Assembly: GCA_037176885.1 (NCBI GenBank)
Contig: JAWWNJ010000005.1
Location: 3,224,001 to 3,288,000 of the forward strand
Reading direction: 5' to 3'
Length of the DNA: 64,000 nt
From: Favolaschia claudopus
Lineage: Eukaryota; Basidiomycota; Agaricomycetes; Agaricales; Mycenaceae
Shown here: one piece after another, positions 46,644-59,360 of the stretch
How positions within the stretch are numbered: position 1 is the first letter of the stretch
How the letters are laid out: each line of letters opens with the position of its first letter
The notes under the pieces: model-generated
Seen by the model: the letters and a program-made list of their open reading frames with translations, nothing else
Told to the model about the DNA's origin: nothing
Database searches by the model: none
Position numbers and translations under genes: made by a program

Positions 46644-49428
46644 TCACCAAACGTTGCGCTGGCGAGGCAGTTCCTCCAAGCACCATCGCACAACTATTTC
46701 CAGAGAAGGATCAGGGTGGAGATCCCGGATGCGCGGTGGATAGGAAATCGACCGAAATAGGCTCCTCCAAGGAACGGAGTCGCCGAATTCGTTGCGCAGG
46801 GCGCAGATGGCAGCTCGCACCTCCTTTCCTGAGAGGCCATGAGCTTTGAGAACAATATGGGCTCCGTGTAGGCATTCGACAGCAGTGCCGTGTTCTGCGA
46901 TTGACAAGGAAAAGAGACGATACATGTGCATCATCCTTATTAATTCAGGTGAGGTTATTGACCGGATGTAGTCGAGAGTATCAGCAACCTCGACTTCGAT
47001 AGTGTGACTCAAGGCAATGCCACGAATGCATTCCGCATTGAATCGCGCGGCGAAGCAATTTTCCTCCCATGTTTGGACTAGATCGATGGGAGCCTCCTCC
47101 ATCTGATGGTTCCATGCTTGAGGAGATATCTTGAGATGTGAATTGATTGTACGTACCTTGAGCCAGGCAAGTACATGTTCTGTGTTTCTGGGAAATGCGC
47201 CTGATAGTGCGTATTCAACCATGAACGAATCAAGAAGACGACACATCTCCTGAGTGAGCCGAGTGGTTATGATAAAAAGGAGAGACGAGACAATTTGACT
47301 GCAAGAAAATGTATCAACGTGGACGTGCATTTACTCATAGGACGAACACTCACTAGCCTAGACGGATGTCAGGTTCCACCCAGCATTTGAGTAAGTCGAC
47401 TGCCAGGTTTTGTCTGTCCACAGCACTGAAATGAAAATGCCGAGAGCGCGTCGAGTCCCGCAGGAAGTCGAGGAACGAAGCATGGTAGACTAGGATATAA
47501 AAGTCTGCACCGTGTCGCCGGTTTGCAACATGATTATCCTCGATCTTGATTAGCGAATGAAGACGGCGTAGTGTCAAGAGAACTTCGGTAGCTTTCAAAC
47601 CAAGAAGTTGCCCAATATCCTCGACGTTCAGACGATCGGTTAGCCCGGCCACGATCACCGCCAGAACCCGGGAGAGTTGGGATCGGTGTGGAACCATAGT
47701 CAGGATATGATGGTATAGTTCGTCGAGCGCAGCAAAAGGCGATGGATTTTCATCGTCTTGGGGCGGGGGCTGAATCTGAGTGACGATTTCAAGGCGTTTC
47801 GTTGGATCAAAATCTTGGTCCGCCACAAATCGAATCACCGTCGCAGCATAGATAAAATGGCCCGATGATTGATTGAGAATGTACTGAATTTGTTGGTCAC
47901 TGGGCCAGGGAGATGAAATGCCCGCCATAGCTGCATGAGTTTCGCTGATTCGTTTGAATTCGTCCATGAGATAAACGGAGACGTCGTCGAAGGAGCCATA
48001 GACATCCAGTTGCTGGCAGAGCTGTAGCGCAGGGCCATCAACAACATCTTTAATATGCGCCTCTGGCCTGCTGGAGATGAAAATGCGAAGCAAAGGCTGA
48101 ACGGGGAGGGATCGAGCGATTCCGCGCAGCAGCTCTTGTTGCTGGCTTTCGTCTTCGCATTCGTCGAGGCCATCAATAACAATAATCAGGCTATCGCCGG
48201 ATCCATTATACGGCTCAATTATGAGCTTCTGCAATTGAATTGAGAGGGATTTGTCGACAAGGGCAGGATCAGCTGTCAATTCCATGCCAAGAGCGGCTTT
48301 GAAGGAGGGGGAAACCAGAGCGAGCTGGTACGCAATCGTAGGCCAGAGCTTGGTGCAATCTTCGCGAGAGGGATGACCCCGCTTGAAGAACAAGCTTCCG
48401 GCGAGGCGATTTCGAGACTGCAATTGCTCGCAGAAGCTCTGAGCAATCGCAGATTTCCCGGTCCCCGCTGGACCATGCATCCACAGAATCTGCGCACTGT
48501 TGCTGTCCTGCGACCATTGGTTCAAACGGTCGAGGATTTCCAGTCGGGTGTTCGGGTGGCATGGAGGATGAGTGTAGCTGTGAGCTGAATCATGGGTAGC
48601 GTCGATCGCTGAGGCGCCGTATAGAATGCGCAGTGCTAAATGCGAGGTCAGACGATTAGTCGTACTTTCTTGTGCTCAACATACGCACCAGCGTCAATCT
48701 GATCATCGTGAATTAATGTTACGTTGAAAAATGGATAAGAAAAGTAGAAAACATACGCTTGAATTATCGACCTTTCTTTCAATGGACATGGTAATATCGA
48801 GCTAGAGGCTTCATTAGCTGGCCAATTCATCTGCGAGCTTGACAACGGCATACATGGAAAGATCTTAGACGTGTATCGATTCTTCTCATGGCGGCGTCGA
48901 TCGTTTTGATATCCTCTTCACTTTCTAAAATCCGCTTCAGCGAACTCCGCTTGGTAAGAGCCTCTATAGCGTTCAATTCAGTTTCCAAAAATCTCGACGG
49001 TCGAACCTTAGTAGATTCAGAGAAAACTTTTGAACTGCAGACGTACTCGGAAAATTTGAGAATCCGATCTTTCCCCTCTGACGTTGGAGTGTCCGGTAAG
49101 ACCGAATTCACAATCTCGAGTTGGTGCGAAACTTCTTGGAATAATGCTCGGAGGTCATCATTGTTATCTGATACGCTCTGTGGAAACATTTGCATGACCT
49201 CGAGATGACTAGAGATGGCGTTGCAGTGCTTACCTGTGCTAAATCGACGACAACGTTGACGACACCAATGGGAACTTTAAAGGGTGTGCCGTCGAGGATG
49301 GATTCTACCCTGCTGAGTAGCAGAACAAGTCCACTCTTGAGCTTTCTAATGTGGTCCGGCATGTAGGATCGAGATTCCATGGCTGGATTGCGGGTGCGCC
49401 GTGCGAGAATTCCCTTGAGAGTCTTCAT
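46644..49428 (-). CDS. NACHT STAND/NLR-like protein with MLKL-NTD-like N-terminus
   Basis: The first exon (ATG 49428) contains VPIGVVNVVVDLAQ, continuing after an intron into SVSDNNDDLRALFQEVSHQL and RILESEEDIKTIDAAMRRID. This is the four-helix MLKL-NTD-like adaptor pattern seen in mushroom NLRs. A linker with PPCHPNTRLEILDRLNQW leads to the NACHT domain: Walker A GPAGTGKSA (near 48460), FFKRGHPSREDCTKLWPTIA, Walker B LIIVIDGLDECED, sensor-like LRIFISSRPE and a helical region with SGHFIYAATVIRFV. The tail (about 47330-46644) is helical with no WD40, ankyrin or TPR repeats, so the usual ligand-sensing repeats are absent or short. Such proteins are thought to act in non-self recognition and programmed cell death. 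At least five introns. The stop at 46644 follows PRQRNVW. Confidence 0.88.
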
Positions 49429-49903
49429 GTAGGGTCGACCGTCGTCGTTGGAGGAAAAGAGAGAAATGAGGCGATGCTTAACAGCTTCGGATACTGTATG
49501 TGCAGCCGAGCCGGCGAACGAGGATCTTGGCGCAAAAACTTTTCAGGAGAATATCCAGATTATATTCAGAACTCTAGTTAACATGGCAGAAATCTGCAAA
49601 GTGTCAGACCGTTTTGGGTGCTTCTAAGTATGCTGAACATACACAGATTGTGTCCGGTACACGGCCAGAGCTTCAGATGGGCGAGACTTCTGAAGGATTT
49701 ATCAAGCGCCACTTAACCTGATGTATGAGCTTAGCTTACAGTAATTTGACTTTGAGCCCAAAGCACGGACTTTGGAATTTGCCTAAGATCTCGTCTAAGC
49801 AAATTCTAAGATTTTCGTGCACTTGAACAGAGCACAAATCGGCACTTCGGCCAACAAGGTCCAGACCAGTCGCTGATCACGTGTCTGATATCAACCATGG
49901 TCG
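49429..49903. other. 5' flank of the STAND gene
   Basis: AT-rich promoter region. No gene seen. Confidence 0.45.
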
Positions 49904-50746
49904 TCTGATGGACAGTTCTTGACTTTCAGCCCCACGACTTTGCACGACACGTGAGCGGCATCCCGGCGCAATTCGAGCTCCGCTCTGGTGCATTCCGTCA
50001 TTTCGCTTTCTTCCTTCCTGCCACCACCCACCTCTATACCCTCAACGCGTATTTCGACGTAATTCGCCTCTATCTTAACTGTGGCTATCCCTGCCACCGT
50101 CCTTTGCTTCGACTTCACCCACCTCGAGTTTTGGAGGCTACCGCTTGCCACTGCGTAAACTCGACGTTGGGCCGCCGCCAACACGCCGGAGAGTGACAAG
50201 AGGCTGCTAGGTTTCACTGGTATGACTGCAGGGGCTACACAGGTGAGTAGCAGCTTCTCGGAGCTCGTGTCTACCTGCTCCCTCACCTACCGAGTCCGAC
50301 GCGTCGACGCGACGGTGGCTTGACCCGGCGTGGGTTTGTGGAGAGGGTCTCGGGGGCGCACTTCGCACGAGACGCGTCGTATTTCGTTTGACGTGCCATA
50401 TACTCGGATACGACGCGTCTTTCCGACACCGACTGCACGCGTCCCCCGGTTCACCGTAATCGAGGCGTGTCTCTACGTAGCAGTGTTTGACTTAGTTCTA
50501 ATTAAAAATCACTCCTGTGCATGTATATGTACTACTAGTCTGTATGTACTTGGAATTTTAAGCTTTTAGCACCCAAAATCACGATGTGCTTAAGGATTAT
50601 TGCCACCCTTTGCCACCGTTCGCCCTGGCACTGACTTGGACCCACAGTGGATGCCGTTCAATGCCGAGCGGAGTGTGAACGCGCCGAAAGGCCGCGTCAC
50701 GTGTGTGCAAAGTCGTGGGGCTGAAAGTACGCAACTCTGATGGACA
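49904..50746. mobile_element. Non-autonomous element with long inverted repeats and 11-bp target duplication (MULE-like)
   Basis: TCTGATGGACA occurs at 49904-49914 and again at 50736-50746. Between these direct repeats the 821-bp element starts GTTCTTGACTTTCAGCC and ends with the inverted counterpart. The terminal repeats are about 45 bp with a perfect core of CAGCCCCACGACTTTGCAC. Each end also carries a CACGTG or CACGTGT site. A 9-11-bp duplication and long inverted repeats fit Mutator-like elements. It has no transposase and only short by-product ORFs. Several GACGCGTC motifs lie inside (50297, 50371 and 50418 regions). Confidence 0.85.
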
Positions 50747-52258
50747 CGACATCGCTCCTTGCCCTCTCCCACCACCTTCCCCTCATCTCAGTTTCACCCC
50801 TGCTTCGAGGTTCGCGTGCGGCCAGCCAAGACCGCCTCAAGTGTCTTTCTATTAACTCAAGGCGTCTATATCTGCAAGACGGCAACCACTTTGTCAAGAT
50901 TTTGCGCAAGACTCCAAGCCTTCCGTCCCCAAGACTCAAAGTTCTTCAATACTCTCTATCTTGGTTGTCTAAGTCAAGATTCAAGCTCTTCAAGCTTCCC
51001 GCAAGTTGCTGGGTCCTCCAGGGTGCTCTTGTGTGTCTAACTTTCATCAAGCCGATTCGTCTCTTCAAGAATGTCAATTCTATCAAGTCTGAATGCCGCC
51101 CTCCGAGCTTGTTCCTCCACGCATTCCTCAAGCATAATCTGTCTTCAAATTTTTATTCATTCTCTCCTCAACTAGTGCATTGTGGCGAGTGCATGCTTTC
51201 CATTGCAGCTCCCCGCTGTAGCCGTTTCTTCTTTTTCGTCTCCCCTTCTTCCTCACATATTCTTCTCTTTCTGTGACGTAGTATCTGTGTAATCTTATAC
51301 ACATATATATCTGCTTGCTCTTTATTCAAGCCCGCCTCGAGGAGCGGCAAAGAATGGGAATGGAAAGCAGCAGAGGGGAGCTGGGGGTGTGACAGCATAT
51401 CACGAATCAATCAATCAATCTTGAATCAATCACTCTGACGCTTGGGCTGAGCTCAAGTTTTTTGGGACTCAGTTTAAGCGTCTCACTCCTAGCCTGAGGT
51501 TAGGCTCTTCCTTTTTAAGATTTTGATAGGTTTTTATGCAACTCAGGCTTAAGAATTCAGACTGAATAAATTCCTAGTGGATTTGCCTGCCTGTGTAGGG
51601 GAGCCTTCGTTCGACATGGCGGTTGCGGCAAGAGTTGTGACCGTCACGTATGGTGACGATCACTGACGATCATGATCCTGTGACTGTCACGGCAAACCCT
51701 CTCCCTCTACCCGCTGAGTCGCACTGACGCCCGCCGCCATGTCGCGTTCAGATGCGCATACCGCGTTCATTCATGCGCCGAGTCTCCCTCGACGATCTCC
51801 TTACGGACTCTAATATTGTGGATATTTGCGCATATTTCAAGTTTTCAAAGCTCACATTTGGCTCACATCGCCGAGTCGGACCCGCCTGTCGACTCAGAAA
51901 ACAGAATGGCTCTTGTGTGTACAGTGTCACTTCCACACCAACTAATCAGTACTAAACTCCCACAGGTTCAACTTAGACGACACCCGCCGTCCTCACTCAT
52001 ATTGGAACTAAGACATGGAGTCTCATGATCAGACTGACTCTCTTTCTCGTCGAACGCGATAAAGTGACATTCATCGACGGCGGCGTCGGCTTTCGCAGGT
52101 GGAACGTATACCGCTCGGTCCGTGAGTTGCAGCATACACCTCTCTTCTTCGTCGTCTGACCATTTCCCTGCGGCGCTTCCTCGGCACCGACATTGATCCC
52201 TCCATCTCAAGACATAAAATCGCCTTCGCTTTGAAGTTCTTGACTCTCGCTGGACACT
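50747..52258. other. Gene-poor stretch
   Basis: A 178-aa ORF at 50740-51276 (plus) is Ser/Leu/Phe-rich without domains and is not accepted as a gene. An AATC microrepeat lies at 51403-51420. A dyad-rich stretch GTGACCGTCACG ... GTGACTGTCACGG lies at 51638-51692. Nothing else is supported. Confidence 0.45.
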
Positions 52259-54267
52259 ATGCGCAGGTTACCTCTCCCCTCCGTGGCCTCCATTCTCGCT
52301 ATCTTGGTCTCTGCAACGACCATCGTCTCTGCATCCTTCGCCGAATCAATCGCTGGTGTCACTGAAGACTTTGTGACGAAGGTCCACGTCCCACACACCC
52401 ACCCCTTGTTGTTCTACCACGGAAGATGGGATGATGCGCCTGAGACGTGGTGGTGCGTTATCCTTGCCTATATCTCTCGTTAACGAACCTCACCGTCATA
52501 TGATTATTATAGGTCCGCCTCCGGCTTCGCACTCGCTCTTTCCACCCCCTCAACCCTCAAATCCATCACCCTCAATCTTGGCCAAAACACAACCTTTCCC
52601 CTCGTCGCGCTCGGCGTGTCGATCAACTACGGCGAATGGGTACCGTTCAACGCGTCTGCTGGGTGCGTGTTGTTTTTCTTTCTTTCTCCTGTTCATCCAA
52701 CTGTTCTTAATTTCCAATCGTTCTTCACATATCGTTCAGCCCGAACCAAGTCCCTCTCCCATTCCTACTTCAAACCAAAAACAAAAGAGACATAACAACA
52801 ATCCGCATCCTCACACAGATGTACTTTTCCAGTCAACTGCACCTCGAGAGCATCGATATCGAAGTCTCCAGTGGCTCGCTTCTCGTGAGCCTTCCTATCT
52901 TTCTGTCCCCCTGGTTTTTTTTGATATTCACACAACCCGCACTCATAGCCACCGACACTCATCCCCTATCCCGCCTCCCCCCTCGCATTCCAGTTCATCG
53001 GCGATTCATTCTCCACGGGGTACACCACCCCCCTCGGAGCGCTTCAAGCCTGGGATTTTATCGTTGCGGAGAAGTTCAAGGCGGAGCAGAGCATCGTTGC
53101 GCAGCCCGGGGCGGCGTTGGTTGTGAGTGGTTAATATTTCTTTCCTTTTTGTTTGGAATGGTGTTGAAGCCGTTCCGAGTCTCGCGTTTGAATCGTTTAT
53201 TCGATAGAGTAAATGTTAATCGCCGTTATTCAACAGGACATCTTCTCCTTCGGAAACGCTCATGGCATGTCGTACCAATTCTTCAAGGTTCGTTCGCCGT
53301 TTGACTTCAATTTCATTTTCACATTGATATTCAACATCACATCACTTACAATCTGTACAGACGGAAGACACCTCGTACTACTACTTAACCGTACACAACT
53401 ATACCACCCCGTGGAATTTTCGACGTGATCTACCGAAGAGGACGCACGTCGTTGTGCATATCGGGTGCGTTTTCAACTCTACTCCCTCTCCATCTCTTTT
53501 TCGTTCAACTGAACTTGTGATGGTCCACCTACAGCGCCAACGACGCCTCGCAAAACGTCACCCAACCCCTCTTCGTGTCAACCTACATCGACTTTCTAAC
53601 GAGGATAAGGAAAGAATTGTACCCGACGCAGCCGTTTTTCTTGTTCACTCCTGTGCGTGTTTCCTTTCGCCCCTCTTCTCCCTCTCGGCTTTCCTCCAAT
53701 TAACTCAACTTTGAAAACGCGTGCAGTGGGGCTGGCCGCAACCTTCCGGGCCGAACGCATACTACTACGATGGCGCGTATCAGGAAGTGTTGGATGCTAG
53801 GTGGGTTAATTTCTACGACTCTTCTTCCTCCCTTAATTCGCACCAAACGAATGAGGCTCAAGTCATGTATTTAGAAAATCGATGGGCGACGATAACCTCT
53901 TTCTTGTCAATACGACTGGGTGGGTGGGATATGAGGATGTGTTTCCTGAGTGAGTGCTCATTTTTCTTTCTTCCTCTTCCCCTTCGGCTTCGTCTTGTCC
54001 GCTTCTCATTTCCTTTGTCTTTCCTTTTTCTAAGTCTTCTGATTCTAATGAACCGACACTTCTTGCAGCAGTCTTCATCCGAGTGTCGAAGGACACGCGA
54101 AGATCGCGCGTTTGTTCTCGGCGTGGTTGGAAGAATGGGGGTTGAAACCGTTGGAGGCATGGCTGGCGCAGTGAGTCAATTGAATTGCGTCGATGTGTGT
54201 TTGGATTTTCGACAAGCGATAAATCATTCAATTCGTAATGTCATACAGGGAGAAAGCTTTCGTCTAA
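52259..54267 (+). CDS. Secreted SGNH-hydrolase esterase, CE2-like
   Basis: The ATG (52259) opens a signal peptide (MRRLPLPSVASILAILVSAT). A beta-rich N-terminal domain follows (FYHGRWDDAPETWW, then SASGFALAL, VALGVSINYGEW), like the jelly-roll of CE2 acetylesterases. The SGNH domain has the Ser block QFIGDSFSTGYTTPLGALQA, the Gly/Asn blocks FSFGNAHGMSYQFFK and VVHIGANDASQNVTQPLF, and the Asp-His pair SLHPSVEGHAKIARLFSAWL. About eight short introns. The frame can stop at 54172-54174 or splice once more to a stop at 54265-54267 (QEKAFV). Family knowledge suggests removal of acetyl groups from polysaccharides outside the cell; the exact substrate is unknown. Its 3' end nearly touches the convergent MYND gene. 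Confidence 0.82.
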
Positions 54268-54282
54268 ATTGCAATAACACCT

Positions 54283-55668
54283 CTACTCCATCGGACGCTC
54301 GCTTACACTCACAATCGCCTTCGCCAAACTCGCTGGCGGTTTATGTAAACCACAAAGCCTGAGAAACTCGCCCACATTGTTAGTATCAAGCAGCGCCTTC
54401 CACCGATCGTCGTCATCCATGTGTATAGCGGAACGGAGCGCCCGAACGATTTGGCAGAGTGCCCGGTGTGGTGATACGGCGGATTTCCACGCCAGGCGTT
54501 GATGCTATGTAAGTCCATGAGTATCAATGTCGAAGTGGATTATTTAATAAACACGCACTGGACGACCGCAATACCTCACAACTCCACACCCCTTACACAA
54601 ATGCGACGACGCCCGCGACGTCGGCGGATCACAATCGGAATTAGTTCTCCCCACTGCGCACCGGAGGCTCCTCGTTAACACCATCGACTTCCACGCCAGC
54701 TCAAACATCGCAAGCTCTCCCAGCACACTCAGAGGAATCGGCGGCTCAGGTGCCCCCGTAAGCACAAAATTCTCGCCGAACGTCTCGCATACGGTCTGAA
54801 ACCAAAGCACCGTCCGAGCCATATCGCTGCGCTGTTGTAAATTCGCCGGCGTTGTGGGAAGAATGCTTTGCATGCCCCGTGCGATTGCCAGCATTCTCGT
54901 ACCGATGCCGATGTGCGAGCTGGTGAGGAGGTGGTGGATGAGGTCGGGGCTACCGTGGGAGACGGTGACGAAGAGGCCGTCGACGCAGGCGGTGATTTGG
55001 CTGATGAAGTGGAGGTACTGGAGGGAGATTTGTTTGGGGGCGGGGTGGGTGAGCGCGTACTCGAGGTGCGAGGTGGCGAGGTGGAATACGCGCGGAGTGG
55101 CATAGACGTGAACGTTGAATTCGGGGGATGCGAGAGAGAGGGCGCCGATGACGCAGAAGACGCTCGAGCCGTGCTGGGGGTTGGCCGTCCATTGGAGGAG
55201 GGTATCACAGAGGGCAGTTGGCGAAAGACCAAAGGGATTGAGATCCCGCTCGTCGCGTGGCCAGCCCTTCTTCGCGTTGGAAGGGGGAAGTGTGACGGTC
55301 GTTCGGCGGACTGTAGGGAGAATAGTGTGGCAACAGAGCATCTGCATGATGATGTCAAGGAAGGTTAGCGCTTGTTCGCGCGTCGGTGGCGATGAGCGAT
55401 TGTGAAGTCCTGGGATGGCTTTGTTTCGAGGACTGCAGTGGCATTCCGACAGATGCTCGCGTAGGCGCCGGTGGTCGCCCTCGGAGCGCGGAGTGGTCAA
55501 GAACTTCATCGTAGCGTCGAGAAGCTGAACCTGGTACTGCGCCTTTCTCGACAATACTTCGAGGAGCATGTGTGGCACGCTGTTCGAAAGGGCTTCAGCA
55601 CAGGCGGAATTGGGCCCCATCGGGTCGAGGAGGGCGGAAATGAGGAGAGATTCGTAGACGGAAGACAT
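54283..55668 (-). CDS. MYND-type zinc-finger protein (degenerate finger)
   Basis: Two exons: 55668-54559 and 54504-54283, 443 aa. Start chosen at MSSVYESLLISALLDP; a longer in-frame ATG at 55824 is less likely. The first 360 residues are an all-helical region without known motif. Near the C-terminus a MYND-like finger is readable (HLCKGCGVVRYCGRP, intron, HQRLAWKSAVSPHRALCQ). The position after RP where a Cys is usual is His here, so zinc binding may be altered. MYND fingers mediate protein-protein contacts; many such proteins of unknown role exist in mushrooms. The stop lies about 16 bp from the 3' end of the esterase gene, so the transcripts probably overlap. Confidence 0.75.
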
Positions 55669-55946
55669 GAGTGAGAAAGAGGGGCGACACAGCCCGTCCT
55701 CGAGCGTTTGCTTTTTTTTATAGGGATTGGCCACAAAGGGAATCAAAGCGTTGTGGCCAATCGCACCCGGCGCTACCAATTTTGGCCGGTGGCATGTCCA
55801 GATAAAGAGAACAATGTCTTGCAACGCTTTGATAGTGGGTGTGGCTGTCCTCCAGGCAGGGCAGCAACGGAAAGTCGCCAGCCAAAGCGAAGAGAGCCTG
55901 AGGATATTGTAAGTTGATTGTAAGGATATCCACTGTGGGAAGAAAA
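55669..55946. other. 5' flank of the MYND gene
   Basis: Promoter side of the MYND gene; a CTTTTTTTTA run lies near 55715. No other gene seen. Confidence 0.45.
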
Positions 55947-56093
55947 CCTACTTGGTCTGAGTAGGGACCTACTCATACCGAGAATTCCCTACTCAGCGGG
56001 AGTAGGTTTGGATCTGAGTAGGTTTTACCCTACTCAACCTGAGTATGCCGAACCCACTCGGCACAAATCCACTCACCGTGAGTGGGTTTCCAA
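55947..56093. repeat. Array of short palindromes, left cluster
   Basis: Repeated half-sites of the form CTACTCA / TGAGTAG and CCACTCA / TGAGTGG, spaced by 3-6 bases, for example CTACTTGGTCTGAGTAG (55949-55965) and CCACTCACCGTGAGTGG (56069-56085). The same class of repeat recurs at 59361-59616. Confidence 0.8.
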
Positions 56094-59000
56094 AAATTGA
56101 CCGCCATGGCCTCCGAGCTGATGCTGGCCTATTCGGCACTCTCCAAGCGATCAGATGTGATGTGCCGCGATGCTGCGCCGTTTCGAGTTATTGTGAAAGT
56201 CATATGAGCTTCCAGCTCAAACTCAGGACTTGTGTTGTACACACCTTGATTAGATCTGCCCTCTTACCTAGTCACTATCCTACTCAGCTCCCACTGCTTA
56301 TAAGTGTCGAAGAGTTTTAGCCGTATCGGCAATCGACGGCATTTCACCCGAGGTTCAATTTAGTCTTGCATCGTATTTGTTAACGTTGAAGCTTCGCTTA
56401 GAACTGAACGGTCTGCTCACGTATGACAGTTCCCTCCAAGAACTATCCCAGTGAATGATTAGAGCAACGTACCAGGCCTAGCTCACAGTGTGAGCGTATT
56501 GGTTTGCCACTTGCTTCGCTTCGGGCGCCGTTTCAATTTGTTGAAACCCGGAATTTGACCAAGTCAAGACCTAGCTGTGAGACAATGTACGATGCATGCT
56601 CACTCGTAGCGGATTTAATTGATCATGACTCCAGCCTAGCGGACAAATAATTTTGGAATTTATCTGAATTTTTGAGAATTTTCGGCCGAGTCGTTCGAAA
56701 CGCGACTTTCGGACTTAGCGGAAAAAACGCGACGCGTCAGTCATGTGATGCGTTACTGCGTGACATGTAACACATCGCTCCTTTTCCTTATCCTTCATCT
56801 TCTGTCTCGCCCCGCGCCGTCCCGTGCCTCTATGCGCCTAAATACGATATAGGACGACTACCAACGGCTACTGACACGTTATGCGCCGCCGAATAGCCTG
56901 GATTATGCCCAAATATCGGCCTCTGAGGCTGATTACGTCTCCCACCAATATCGCCGCATTACACGTGTTAGACGCGTTCAATTGCCTTCTGCGATTGCTC
57001 TGACGACTATGAAACCTTCCTTATCTCTCTAAAGCTTGCCAGCTATCTTCTCCCGCCTCTCTTCAACTCGCACGAGGGACAGAGTATGACCGTGAGCCAT
57101 TCCTCCGAGCTTTGGACGTTGATGAGTGACGCGAATTTATTCACAGAATACACCTTAGACGCACCCTTATATCCAGGCTGCGGGTGCGTGTTTCTTCTCT
57201 TCCTCCCATCCCTCTCACCCACCTCCCTTCAGCTCCATTTGCCCGCCATACAGCTCAGCGCCGATAAGATCTCTCCCCTCTCTCTCACCCTTCCTCCCTC
57301 TACTACAGTTCACGTCGCCCGCACACCTCCCACCTCCTCCACCTGCTCACCACCATTCCCCGATGCCTCGGCGATAAGCTCAGATAGCGACGAATGTGCG
57401 CGGGGCCTCGCTTCTTCCTTTATTATACGCAGTAATGCAATCACTTGGCCCTCTGCCTTCCGCCTTTTCCACTCAACTCTCAATACCATGTTCTTCAACG
57501 CCTCAAACTCGTTTTCTTGTATGTCGTGGTGGTTGTTGAGGGACTCTATGGCTCGAGATCAGCTAGGAACACCAGGTGAGTCGCACCTTCCCTTTCTCTG
57601 TCGTTCTGTTTCGTTACCCACACTTTTCCCCATTCCTCTCCCAAACCTACAACCTATTTCATCGGAGTCGGCTGCAGAGCGCGCAGGGCCTTACTGCAGG
57701 CCCGACGCGCTGCTCTTCGTCGGTACCCAGTGAATTTCTCTGCACTTCGACGCTCCATTCACATCGATATCTAGCCTCATGCCTCCTCTCGCTAGTGTGC
57801 CTTTGAACTAACGCTGATTTGCAGATCACCTCCATCGTCAATTGACGTGCCAGAGTTCGTTCAAAGTGGTGTCGTTTCTCATTCATTTCCGTCTGCCCGT
57901 TGACGACTAAAAATAACGCTAGTCCGCAGATTGCCTTCGTATACGTACTCATCGACCGAGCCCCAGCCGTCCGGATTAAGTTGGGTAAGTAGACTGAATC
58001 CGCTTCCGTTCTTCAATAATCAATGCCCCGTACTATTACTTATATTTCAATTCCTTGCCATCCAGTACGTTGCCCTCCCTCTTTTTTCTTTTCCTTACTG
58101 CCGCCCGTCCACAGATGAAGCATGTGTCTTTTTGTAACCCACAAGCGCCGGGCTTCGATGCCAAGCTTCAGTTCGATTGTGATGGTGACAGGTTTGGTCT
58201 TCTTACCTTTCTGCTCCTCCTTACTCATCTGGCACAACAGGGACTGTGCTTGACTAGACCTTTCCTCCGATCAACTGATACTACTCTAGGTAACGTCATC
58301 TGAACTTCCATCGCGCGCTTTGATTCTTTTCATTATGACCCTTGCTCCGCAGTTTCTTCCTCCTGACTTTGACCAGGCAGGTAGTACGTCTTACTCCTTA
58401 CCACTGTATCACAATCTGTGATCCGCTCGGCCGATCTTTAGACCGCAATGTATGTATTATTATTTCGACTCTCTCGGCCTTATTTCCTTGTCATCAGTTG
58501 GAATTCCGGTGCGTTGATATTCCTTGATCCAATTCGCCTCGCTGATTCCCCTCTATGTTTCACAATCACCCAGACCGCTGGTTATGCGCGCCGTGCCGCA
58601 GCAGAAATTTTGAATGTCACATCGACTTCGGTAAGCGTAACATTTCGCATTGCATATTCGTACTTATCTCAGCATAAGACAGTCTCCAGACTGAATGATC
58701 AAATCAAGAGCGCCGCTGGGGATGTTATTCAGCGCTGCAGCTTTGTCTATCTAATTGTTTTTTCAAATCCGAGACAGGCGTATGGAAGGTAACCTCGGTC
58801 TCAGGACTTGTCATTCTCTTCGCTCATTTATATTTACACGATGCTCGTTCTCGTAGGTCAATTTACCACTTTACCGTATTCCAATGAGGCGGTTGCTGGG
58901 TTGGTCGCGATGGGTGTACGCCGAATCGGTCAGTTTCAAACTCATTCTCGACTTTGGATGATCTCATGAATCATTCGTAGGTCTGCGAAGGCGAAATCAG

Positions 59001-59360
59001 AAGTCACATTGGAACTATGGGCATGACTTAGACATGATCTCAGTGCAGCTTGACTGTACTCCGCCTCTGTAAGTGTTTGGATTCGATGTTCTTGTTCATG
59101 ACTTCCTTCATTGATATCAGATGCGATTGCAGATTTCAAACTGCAAATGTTAGCGCCTTCACACACTGCGGTTGATTTATTAACGATTTGACGCAGTGTG
59201 GTTCGTCGCCCTCTTGGTAAGTTCCGACTTGTACTCTGTCTCGGTAGTACTGACCGCTGTGACTCTATCAGGCCCCAGTCCTTGCTCAGTGTGGGATCGC
59301 GGTGGATGTGTTTGTATACATTGAATACACCTGTACTTGTGTAGTAGTAATATATATTGT
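56094..59360 (+). other. Gene remnants between two palindrome arrays
   Basis: Plus-strand exon-like pieces occur, for example LARGTEYDREPFLRALDVDE (about 57065-57125), MKHVSFCNPQAPGFDAKLQF (58111-58170), SNEAVAGLVAMGVRRIG (58880-58930) and NQKSHWNYGHDLDMISVQLD (58990-59050). Several have flanking GT/AG sites, but stops interrupt the intervening sequence and no family is recognised. This is either an intron-rich gene I cannot assemble or a decayed gene carried by a mobile segment. Confidence 0.4.

Noticed and set aside
50740..51276. 178-aa plus-strand ORF
   Set aside because: Ser/Leu/Phe-rich composition, no domain, and it begins inside the target duplication of the MULE-like element. Probably chance.
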